NCBI GenBank assembly: GCA_038244055.1
Contig: JBBRTW010000495.1
Coordinates: forward strand, 1 to 5,070
DNA length: 5,070 nucleotides
Origin: DASPKW01 sp038244055
Lineage (GTDB): Bacteria; Planctomycetota; Phycisphaerae; Tepidisphaerales; Tepidisphaeraceae
Reading direction: 5' to 3'
In this document: positions 1 through 5,070 of the stretch, one piece after another
Numbering within the stretch: position 1 is the stretch's first letter
Layout of the letters: the number at the start of each line of letters is the position of its first letter
Translations under genes and position numbers: made by a program
Notes under the pieces: model-generated
The model's database searches: none
Told to the model about the DNA's origin: nothing
The model's input: only the letters and a program-made list of their open reading frames with translations

Positions 1-67
1 AGTCGACCATCTTGCCGCCGGATTTGACGTGGCTGTCGTTGTTAGGGGTGCGTGTAAGCTTCGCCAT
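1..67 (-). CDS. 5' end of an unrecognised leftward gene (partial, cut by window edge)
   Basis: The complement of 65-67 is an ATG. It opens a frame of 22 codons that stays open to the left edge and begins MAKLTRTPNNDSHVKSGGKM. The reading frame is closed upstream by a stop (complement of 95-97), so this ATG is the first one available; a second in-frame ATG lies at the complement of 8-10. The visible N-terminus is polar, rich in Lys, Asn and Ser, with no signal peptide or membrane segment. I do not recognise the family from so few residues. There is no Shine-Dalgarno sequence before the ATG, because the upstream sequence on this strand is pyrimidine-rich (C-runs). The gene is divergent from the lipoprotein gene at 445. 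It could be a chance open frame at the edge. Confidence 0.4.
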   Translation of the reverse strand, partial: MAKLTRTPNNDSHVKSGGKMVD

Positions 68-81
68 CGAAAGTAAGTCGA

Positions 82-118
82 GGGGGGGGAAAAGTCAAAG
101 ATTGGGGGAGGGGGTTGG
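82..118 (+). other. G-run tract in the divergent spacer
   Basis: The plus strand carries G8 (82-89), G5 (104-108), G5 (110-114) and GG (117-118) within 37 bases. Further short G-runs follow up to about 177. The three long runs plus flanking G's could in principle form a G-quadruplex, but this is only composition. The tract lies 15 bp upstream of the start of the leftward gene at 67, on that gene's template strand. Confidence 0.45.
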
Positions 119-153
119 TGCGCGGGTGCGGATGGCGCGGGGGCGGCAGGATA

Positions 154-174
154 TAGGGTGTAGGGTATAGGGGC
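154..174. repeat. Three tandem 7-bp units, TAGGGNN
   Basis: TAGGG occurs at 154-158, 161-165 and 168-172, each exactly 7 bases apart (TAGGGTG, TAGGGTA, TAGGGGC). The array is short and imperfect in the last two bases of each unit. It lies in a non-coding spacer. Confidence 0.6.
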
Positions 175-183
175 GGGGATTTC

Positions 184-204
184 GAATTCCGAATTCTGAA
201 TTAT
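184..204. repeat. Three tandem 7-bp units, GAATTNN
   Basis: GAATTCC (184-190), GAATTCT (191-197) and GAATTAT (198-204) follow one another with a strict 7-base period. The array starts nine bases after the TAGGG array, which has the same period but an unrelated unit. The sequence is AT-rich compared with its surroundings. No function can be read from it. Confidence 0.6.
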
Positions 205-413
205 GCCTGACTCGACCAAGTACATGACGCGTGGCACCGGGGCCGGGGATCCTTTCAGCGACGATTCCTGCTTTGAGGTCGCCTCACGTGCCGGCCGCTG
301 CTCGATATTCCGGGACCGGGTGGTTCGCGTTAGTCGATCGAAGGCCTCGACATCGGAATGTCGAGCGACATGGCTCATGGCTCCACCCCGATTCTTCATC
401 ATTGGCGAACGCA
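205..413. other. Rest of the 377-bp divergent spacer, no gene seen
   Basis: Between the period-7 repeats and the lipoprotein promoter I see no convincing gene. Open frames starting at 203, 231 and 358 exist, but the first two overlap each other and the lipoprotein gene without a recognisable protein. The frame at 358 is just the lipoprotein frame read upstream of its signal peptide. The only structured element is the hairpin at 346-365. The stretch may be a decayed gene remnant, but nothing recognisable is left. Confidence 0.5.
346..365 (+). other. Perfect 8-bp hairpin upstream of the lipoprotein promoter
   Basis: CTCGACAT (346-353) and ATGTCGAG (358-365) are exact reverse complements around a CGGA tetraloop. 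No T-run follows on either strand, so it does not look like an intrinsic terminator. It lies about 50 bases upstream of the -10 element at 417, where an operator could sit. Equally it could be structural or chance. Confidence 0.4.
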
Positions 414-422
414 TGGTATGAT
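414..422 (+). promoter_or_regulatory. Extended -10 promoter of the lipoprotein gene
   Basis: TGG followed by TATGAT (417-422) fits an extended -10 element, TGnTATAAT, with one mismatch in the hexamer. A weak -35-like TTCATC lies at 395-400, with a 16-base spacer. The start of transcription would fall near 429, leaving a leader of roughly 16 bases that contains the ribosome binding site at 433-438. Prediction by eye only. Confidence 0.45.
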
Positions 423-432
423 CGCCCCTATC

Positions 433-438
433 AAGGAG
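433..438 (+). promoter_or_regulatory. Ribosome binding site fixing the lipoprotein start
   Basis: AAGGAG lies six bases before the ATG at 445. It supports that start over the upstream in-frame ATGs at 358, 370 and 418, which would place about 30 non-signal residues before the signal peptide. Confidence 0.8.
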
Positions 439-444
439 CCGCCT

Positions 445-1635
445 ATGAAATCGATCGTTCGCTTTTTCACGCTTGCCCTGCTTCTCACCGCCCTGGGCAT
501 CGCGGGGTGTCTCAATCAGGAGAGCGCCAAGTATCTTCGCTACAACGCCAAGGCCGACAGCTTCCATCTGCTGGCGGTTTACGAGCATTTTCGATCTTCA
601 TCGGGGGCGATTCTGGGCGGCAACGATGCGGCGGCCGACAAGCAGGCGCTGGAGCAGGACCTGGTCAAGCTGCGCAAGATGTGGGATGCGCGGCAGAACA
701 TGATCACCGGGTATCTCGATCTCGATGGCCCGGCGTACGCGCAGCTCACCCCCGACCGCAAGTCTCTCGTGAGTGACACGCCCCAGCCCACGGATCCCCC
801 GATCGCCTGGGATCAAATCACCATCAAGCCCGGCCAGTTCTTCAAAGACGCGTCCGGCGCGGTCGGGTACTGGCATGAAATCGCCATCCCCGGCGCGGTG
901 GTCGATCAGATGCTGGCCCGTATCCGCGCCAATATCGCCGCCGAAAAAGATGTTGCGGCCGCCATCGATGCCGAACTGCAGCGCCGCGAGGCGTCCAACC
1001 CGCCGATTGCGCCGGCCGACTGGGTCGCCTTCGGCAAGTGGCTCGGCGATGAAGTCGAGAAAGAACGCAAAGGGGACAAGCCCGCCGCCGAGGGGGCCGC
1101 CGATGCGCCGGACCGCGGCAAGGAAGGCATGCGCCGGCTCATCGCATGCTTCGACTCCAAATCCCTCTTCGATACCCGCGCCGCCGTCGCCGCCGCCAAG
1201 ATCGGCCCGGCCCGCAGCGCTGCCCTGCTGACCTTCCATCTCCCCCTGACCGCGCGCGATTCCAACGGAATCCTGGCCATCTTCCAGCAGTTCGACCGGT
1301 ACGTCACCGCTCTTCTCGACAAGAAGGAAGCCCACGACAAAGGTGCCGCCCAGGGCCTGGTCATGGTGCGCGATCCGCTCAAGCAGTTCGCGACCGCCAA
1401 GACCGCGGCCGACGGCTCGCTCGATATCGGCATCGACGTCCCCGGAATTCTCAACCGCATGTCGGCCGAATCGCGCGAGCGCGAATCCAAAGCTTACGCG
1501 CAGAGCCCGGAAAACCAGGCCCGCGCCAAAGCGTTTGGGACGGCGATGGAGCAGTGGAAGGATGTGAAGGTGCAGACCAACATCGATGCGGAGAAGCTGA
1601 TCGGCGAATTCACGACGCGCGATCTGGGCAAGTAA
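445..1635 (+). CDS. Secreted lipoprotein of unknown function
   Basis: The 396-residue product begins with a type II signal peptide: a short basic start (MKSIVR), a hydrophobic core (about residues 7-18) and a lipobox I-A-G-C with Cys22 as the predicted lipidated residue. The residue after Cys22 is Leu, not Asp. The mature protein should therefore be membrane-anchored outside the cytoplasm. It is mostly charged and probably helical, with an Ala/Glu/Lys-rich stretch at about 160-185, a low-complexity linker (about 204-226, Lys/Ala/Glu/Asp-rich) and a helical, Arg/Lys/Glu-rich C-terminus (about 335-396). There are no further membrane segments and only one other cysteine (Cys235). I do not recognise a domain or catalytic motif, so no function is assigned. 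The start is set by AAGGAG at 433-438. The gene has its own likely promoter and is followed by a hairpin before trmB, so it may be transcribed alone. Confidence 0.85.
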   Translation: MKSIVRFFTLALLLTALGIAGCLNQESAKYLRYNAKADSFHLLAVYEHFRSSSGAILGGNDAAADKQALEQDLVKLRKMWDARQNMITGYLDLDGPAYAQLTPDRKSLVSDTPQPTDPPIAWDQITIKPGQFFKDASGAVGYWHEIAIPGAVVDQMLARIRANIAAEKDVAAAIDAELQRREASNPPIAPADWVAFGKWLGDEVEKERKGDKPAAEGAADAPDRGKEGMRRLIACFDSKSLFDTRAAVAAAKIGPARSAALLTFHLPLTARDSNGILAIFQQFDRYVTALLDKKEAHDKGAAQGLVMVRDPLKQFATAKTAADGSLDIGIDVPGILNRMSAESRERESKAYAQSPENQARAKAFGTAMEQWKDVKVQTNIDAEKLIGEFTTRDLGK

Positions 1636-1659
1636 ATTGCGGGGGGCAAAGTTTTGGGT

Positions 1660-1691
1660 GGCATGGGCAAAGGCACTCCCTTGCCCGTGTC
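1660..1691 (+). terminator. Hairpin after the lipoprotein gene (terminator or REP-like palindrome)
   Basis: GGCATGGGCAA (1660-1670) pairs with TTGCCCGTGTC (1681-1691) over 11 positions, two of them G-U wobbles on the plus-strand transcript, around a 10-base loop. It begins 24 bases after the lipoprotein stop. It is followed only by TTTC, not a real U-tract, so intrinsic termination would be weak. The G-rich left arm and palindromic form also fit a dispersed extragenic repeat. The hairpin itself is clear; its role is inferred. Confidence 0.5.
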
Positions 1692-1737
1692 TTTCGCCCT
1701 TGAGGTGAATCGCGAATTGTCGTGAAAGGGACCGCCG

Positions 1738-2454
1738 ATGACCCCTCCAACCCCCATGCCGCGCAGTGTTTACACCGGAAGACTGCGCGAATTCCCGGGG
1801 CTGGTATTCGCCGATCAGGGGGTGTTCGAATCGCGCGGGCGCTGGGGCGAGTTTTTCGGGGGGAGGATCGGCGGCGCATTTGATGGAAGGATTGTTGTCG
1901 AAATCGGCTGCGCTGATGCGGCGCTGCTCGGGGGAGTCGCGGCCAAGCATCCCGGCACCGCGTTCATCGGGCTGGATTGGAAGTGCAAACCGCTCTACGA
2001 CGGGGCGCGGCGGATCGCGAGCCTTGGACTGCGGAACATCGCCCTGCTGCGCGGGCGCGGGCAGGATATCGGTCGAATATTCGGCGAACGCGAAATCGAC
2101 GAGGTCTGGGTCTTCCATCCCGATCCGTGCGATACGGAAGTCGAGCGCAAGAACCGGCTGATCGCGTCGCCGTTTTTGAGGGATCTGCATGGAGTGCTGC
2201 GGGATGGATCGTCGACCCTGACGCTCAAGACGGATCATCGCGAGTACCACGAATCGGCATTATCCCTTCTTGCCCGCCCTGCAATCCGCGCGCGGTTCAA
2301 GTTGGTGATGCACTCGGCCGACTTCTGGCGGGATCGCGCGGCGATGTCTCATACGACCGGGCGGTGTTATGCAGGGGAGAGGACGGCATTTGAGAATCGA
2401 TTCATGAGGAAAGGGCGGCCGATCTATTTCGCTGAAGTTTGCAAGAGAATGTAA
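1738..2454 (+). CDS. trmB: tRNA (guanine-N7)-methyltransferase (TrmB family, divergent)
   Basis: TrmB methylates guanine-46 in the variable loop of tRNA to 7-methylguanosine, using S-adenosylmethionine; it acts in the cytoplasm. The 238-residue protein shows the family's Rossmann-fold landmarks in order. These are VVEIGCADA (53-61, SAM motif I), FIGLDWK (76-82, acidic end of strand 2), LGLRNI (96-101), VWVFHPDP (123-130, motif IV), RFL-like ASPFLRDL (143-150), LTLKTDHREY (161-170), and the C-terminal TAFENRF..KGRPIY (216-230), which corresponds to the usual TxYExRF..G..IY. Two motifs are unusual: motif I lacks the second glycine of the common EIGCGxG, and the FPDPWPKxRH loop reads HPDPCDTEVERK. 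The conserved acids in HPDP and KTD and the Thr/Glu of the C-terminal motif remain. AAAGGGA (1725-1731) lies six bases before the ATG; an alternative ATG is at 1756. The stop lies 56 bases before the chosen Uma2 start. The family is confident; full activity is less so. Confidence 0.82.
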   Translation: MTPPTPMPRSVYTGRLREFPGLVFADQGVFESRGRWGEFFGGRIGGAFDGRIVVEIGCADAALLGGVAAKHPGTAFIGLDWKCKPLYDGARRIASLGLRNIALLRGRGQDIGRIFGEREIDEVWVFHPDPCDTEVERKNRLIASPFLRDLHGVLRDGSSTLTLKTDHREYHESALSLLARPAIRARFKLVMHSADFWRDRAAMSHTTGRCYAGERTAFENRFMRKGRPIYFAEVCKRM

Positions 2455-2497
2455 CGATGCGAAAGGCAATTTGCAGGAAGTTTCCGCGAACGAACGA

Positions 2498-2503
2498 TAT
2501 AAT
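2498..2503 (+). promoter_or_regulatory. TATAAT box immediately before the Uma2 start
   Basis: A perfect TATAAT lies seven bases before the ATG at 2511, in the spacer after trmB. Transcription would be expected to begin at about 2510-2511, giving a leaderless mRNA or nearly so. A -35 match at normal spacing is not visible; TTGCAG at 2471-2476 is too far (21-base spacer). In this GC-rich context a chance perfect TATAAT exactly there is not very likely, but it is unproven. Confidence 0.45.
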
Positions 2504-2510
2504 CGATCTC

Positions 2511-3143
2511 ATGACTCGAATCGCCACAACAAATCCGCCGGCCAAATCGGAGCCCGCGTGGGATATCGCGCGTCTGTTCCCGGACCAAGGCTCCTGGGAG
2601 GAAGACGATTATCTGGCCTTGGACACCAATCATTTCGTTGAGTTCACGGACGGCTTTGTCGAGGTGCTGACGATGCCGAAGATGTCGCATCAGAAGATCG
2701 TGGCGTGCATCTACGGTCTGCTCCTCGCGTTTGTGACGCCGAAGAAAGCGGGCACGGTGCTGTTCGCCCCGCTGCGCGTTCGACTGGCGAAGCTGAAATA
2801 CCGCGAGCCGGATGTGGTCTTCATGCTGGCCGAGCACGCAGCGCGAATGGGCGAAGACTATTGGGAGGGGGCCGATCTGGTGATGGAAGTCGTCAGCGAC
2901 GATCCCGAAAGCCGCGAGCGCGATCTGGTGAAGAAACGAAAGGCCTACGCCGCGGCCGGCATTACCGAATACTGGATCGTCGACCCGAAAGAGGGGCGGA
3001 TCACCGTGTTGAAACTGGCGGGGAAGGCATATGCGGTGCATGGAGAATATGTTGTCGGGCAGCGGGCGGAGTCGGTGTTGTTGACGGGGTTTGGGGTGGA
3101 CGTGGAGGAGTGTTTTGGAGTTGCGAATTCGGGGATGAAATGA
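2511..3143 (+). CDS. Uma2-family putative endonuclease (DUF820, PD-(D/E)XK fold)
   Basis: The 210-residue protein matches the Uma2/DUF820 pattern throughout. It has W..DDYLALD (29-38), VEFTDGFVEVLTMP (43-56, the family's yELidGelvemP), SHQ (59-61), REPDVVF (98-104), ADLVMEVVSDD (121-131), a Lys/Arg-rich helix with KKRKAYAAAGITEYWIVDP (141-159), and a C-terminal strand region ending at residue 210. D101 and E126 are the likely metal-binding acids of the PD-(D/E)XK core; the catalytic lysine is probably one of those at 141-144. Family members occur in many copies in planctomycetes and cyanobacteria, and their natural substrate is not established. Start choice: ATG 2511 has no Shine-Dalgarno sequence but fits the TATAAT box and family length. 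An ATG at 2457, two bases after the trmB stop, or a TTG at 2439 would add 18 or 24 residues of poor character. The gene converges on the nucleotidyltransferase gene. Confidence 0.85.
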   Translation: MTRIATTNPPAKSEPAWDIARLFPDQGSWEEDDYLALDTNHFVEFTDGFVEVLTMPKMSHQKIVACIYGLLLAFVTPKKAGTVLFAPLRVRLAKLKYREPDVVFMLAEHAARMGEDYWEGADLVMEVVSDDPESRERDLVKKRKAYAAAGITEYWIVDPKEGRITVLKLAGKAYAVHGEYVVGQRAESVLLTGFGVDVEECFGVANSGMK

Positions 3144-3217
3144 TGCGTTGGCAGAGTTCCGGCAATTCGAGTAACCAAGGGTGATCCCGGATGCCACTCG
3201 CGTTCATTCATTGTCCA

Positions 3218-3263
3218 TCTGCGGCGCAGACCCGCCCGCTAAAGCGGGCTTGCCGGGGCGGGC
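3218..3263. terminator. Palindromic cluster between convergent genes (possible two-way terminator)
   Basis: The spacer between the Uma2 stop and the nucleotidyltransferase stop holds an odd palindrome, TCTGCG-G-CGCAGA (3218-3230). A GC hairpin follows: GCCCGC (3234-3239), loop TAAA, GCGGGC (3244-3249). A second GCGGGC at 3258-3263 could pair with the same left arm, so two alternative folds are possible. Neither strand has a good T-run next to the stem, so classical intrinsic termination is doubtful. Position between convergent genes favours a terminator; the repeated GCGGGC also fits an extragenic palindromic repeat. The rest of the spacer (3144-3217 and 3264-3297) shows nothing else. Confidence 0.45.
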
Positions 3264-3297
3264 GATGTTGGAGGCGGGGAATCGGGTTGCGATGGCT

Positions 3298-4206
3298 TTA
3301 TTTCGTCTCTCCCCGATCCAAAAACTCCGCCTCATCATGCATATCGTATTTCTTCGCGACCTCCGGATCGGTTGTGACGAGATAGGCATACTCGCCGGCG
3401 GTTCCATCTTGACGATCGAGCGTCACACCATCCGCTTTCATCGATTCAAGCAAGTCGGCCGAATCTGGCATCTCTTTGATCAACACATCGAGCGTTGAGG
3501 CGTTTTGGGTTCTCCAGATTCGCAAATAGCGCGTGACCGTCTGACGAGTCGATGTCCACAGTTCGACGAACCTCTCTCTTACATAGGGCGCCAACTGCTG
3601 CGCGAAGTCTTTTGGAAGGCCGAGAATTCTAATCAATTCCAGAACGTCGGTAATGTCCTTGAGGCGGCTGGGATTGGTCATCCCCGACGCCAATTTGAGC
3701 TCAATTAGCGTGGAAAGCTGCAGGTATTTGATGCCGTCCCGCTCGATTGTGACCGCCGCAGGGTCGGGAAAAGCAACAGGCTTCGGCTTGCCGTCACCGG
3801 GGAATTGACCTGCCACCAGAAACTCGATTCTGACGCCGGATTCCGTATCCCGGAGATGTTTGCTTCCAGCGAATGGCGGCACATACCCAAGCCCGTCCAA
3901 TTCCTCGTGAATCTTTTTTAGTCCTTCGGCCGACACAAGGATGTCCACATCGTCGGTGAAGCGGCGGAAGCCGTGTGTAAAGAGGGCCAATCCTCCCACC
4001 ACGGAATAGGCGATTCCCAATCCATCGAGGCGGTTGACGATATTGCGAAGCGTTCGCTGTACCGCGCTATTCTCCTCAAAATAACGACTTCCTTCGGACA
4101 ATGCCCACCTCGAATCCAAATTTAGACGGTGCTCGTAAGGCTCAGCGCAAAGTACCGCGAGATCGCGCGCATCAACTGATCCGGCATTGAAATGCAATCG
4201 TCTCAT
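3298..4206 (-). CDS. Nucleotidyltransferase-fold protein (MNT/AbiEii-like), solitary
   Basis: The 302-residue protein has the minimal nucleotidyltransferase signature YSVVGGLALFTHGFRRFTDDVDILV (residues 67-91), given as key points: G71-G72, R81, T84 and the metal-binding pair D86/D88. A possible third acid is E128 in VRIEFLV. A helix with L-I-E-L-K (167-171) and RLKDITDVLELI (181-192) follows, as in AbiEii-like and related stand-alone transferases. Residues 1-45 are an N-terminal extension with no recognised motif; about 239-298 form a distinct acidic C-terminal segment (MPDSADLL..., EYAYLVTTDPEVAKKYD). Such proteins transfer nucleotides to proteins, RNA or small molecules; some are toxins. 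The target here is unknown, and no antitoxin-like gene lies beside it. The start is set by the first ATG, just downstream of an extended -10; no strong Shine-Dalgarno is seen. Base composition is lower in GC than its neighbours (27/60 at 3601-3660 against 43/60 at 4561-4620), consistent with acquisition. Confidence 0.75.
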   Translation of the reverse strand: MRRLHFNAGSVDARDLAVLCAEPYEHRLNLDSRWALSEGSRYFEENSAVQRTLRNIVNRLDGLGIAYSVVGGLALFTHGFRRFTDDVDILVSAEGLKKIHEELDGLGYVPPFAGSKHLRDTESGVRIEFLVAGQFPGDGKPKPVAFPDPAAVTIERDGIKYLQLSTLIELKLASGMTNPSRLKDITDVLELIRILGLPKDFAQQLAPYVRERFVELWTSTRQTVTRYLRIWRTQNASTLDVLIKEMPDSADLLESMKADGVTLDRQDGTAGEYAYLVTTDPEVAKKYDMHDEAEFLDRGETK

Positions 4207-4222
4207 TTTATCTCGCTACACG

Positions 4223-4231
4223 ATTGTATCA
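4223..4231 (-). promoter_or_regulatory. Extended -10 promoter of the nucleotidyltransferase gene
   Basis: On the minus strand this reads TGATACAAT: TGn directly followed by TACAAT, one base from the consensus hexamer. It lies 16 bases before the ATG, giving a predicted leader of about ten bases. No -35 element is evident, as is common with extended -10 promoters. It lies downstream of the ahcY terminator, so the gene probably has its own transcript. Confidence 0.45.
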
Positions 4232-4277
4232 GACGCCGATTCGTTTTGCGCATCATTCCTGAACCGCCAATGAAAAC

Positions 4278-4301
4278 GAGCCCGGCAGGCATGCCGGGCT
4301 C
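4278..4301 (-). terminator. Intrinsic terminator of ahcY
   Basis: GAGCCCGGCA (4278-4287) and TGCCGGGCTC (4292-4301) form a perfect 10-bp GC-rich stem with a four-base loop. Read leftward, the hairpin starts 31 bases after the ahcY stop and is followed by GTTTTC, a short U-tract. On the plus strand it is followed by ATTTC, but no rightward gene ends here. It insulates the nucleotidyltransferase gene from ahcY transcription. Confidence 0.8.
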
Positions 4302-4332
4302 ATTTCATGTTCAATATCAAGCGGGTCGCGGA

Positions 4333-5070
<738 letters not shown>

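Noticed and set aside
358..444. Upstream extension of the lipoprotein gene to the ATG at 358
   Set aside because: It would put about 30 residues before a perfect type II signal peptide, and the AAGGAG site is positioned for the ATG at 445. The predicted promoter at 414-422 also lies inside this extension.
203..776. Plus-strand open frames at 203-421 and 231-776
   Set aside because: They overlap each other and the start of the lipoprotein gene in other frames, have no ribosome binding site that I can see, and encode no recognisable protein.
598..2250. A 550-codon open frame on the minus strand, antisense to the lipoprotein and trmB genes
   Set aside because: It spans two convincing plus-strand genes and the spacer between them. 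Its translation is a low-information mix rich in Arg, Gly, Ala and Asp, with no recognisable domain. Long antisense frames are expected in GC-rich coding DNA.
2439..2510. Longer Uma2 start at TTG 2439 or ATG 2457
   Set aside because: The added residues are unlike the family N-terminus, the Shine-Dalgarno match is poor, and the TATAAT box would lie inside the coding region. Not fully excluded for ATG 2457.
2424..3197. A 257-codon minus-strand frame across the Uma2 gene
   Set aside because: It is antisense to a protein that matches the Uma2 pattern end to end, and its own translation shows no family resemblance.
3181..3498. Plus-strand open frame beginning after the Uma2 gene
   Set aside because: It runs through the palindromic spacer and then antisense to the C-terminus of the nucleotidyltransferase; no domain or ribosome binding site is seen.
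2511..4206. Uma2 and the nucleotidyltransferase as a two-gene toxin-antitoxin or defence pair
   Set aside because: They are convergent, separated by a palindromic spacer, differ in base composition and have separate promoters, so a co-regulated pair is not supported.

Overview
The window is high-GC bacterial chromosome with an ordinary gene layout. A lineage in or near the Planctomycetota, perhaps Phycisphaerae-like, is my best guess. It rests on an Uma2-family protein, a short divergent TrmB, an unrecognised lipoprotein and G-rich spacers with short repeats. There is no rRNA or other marker gene, so this is inference from gene style.

Layout from left to right: the first codons of an unrecognised leftward gene run off the left edge (1-67). 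A 377-bp spacer follows (68-444). It holds G-runs, two triplets of 7-bp units, an 8-bp perfect hairpin and an extended -10 promoter. Three rightward genes come next. These are a secreted lipoprotein of unknown function (445-1635), a tRNA (guanine-N7)-methyltransferase, trmB (1738-2454), and an Uma2-family putative nuclease (2511-3143). The Uma2 gene has its own TATAAT box seven bases before its ATG. A palindrome-rich spacer (3144-3297) separates it from a convergent, leftward nucleotidyltransferase-fold gene (3298-4206), which is clearly less GC-rich than its neighbours. Right of that, a strong hairpin terminator (4278-4301) ends a leftward adenosylhomocysteinase gene, ahcY. Its C-terminal 245 codons are in the window and its 5' part lies beyond the right edge.

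The genes do not form one obvious pathway. TrmB uses S-adenosylmethionine and releases S-adenosylhomocysteine, which AhcY hydrolyses. That is a general cellular link: the two genes are on opposite strands and not in one operon. The Uma2 gene and the nucleotidyltransferase gene look like accessory genes between housekeeping ones.

I found no CRISPR array, transposase, phage gene, tRNA or rRNA, and nothing that convincingly amounts to a new multi-gene system. The points most worth a second look are the solitary, compositionally odd nucleotidyltransferase with its extra C-terminal module, the apparently leaderless Uma2 gene, the altered motifs in TrmB, and the palindromes and 7-bp repeats in the spacers, which could be dispersed genomic repeats.
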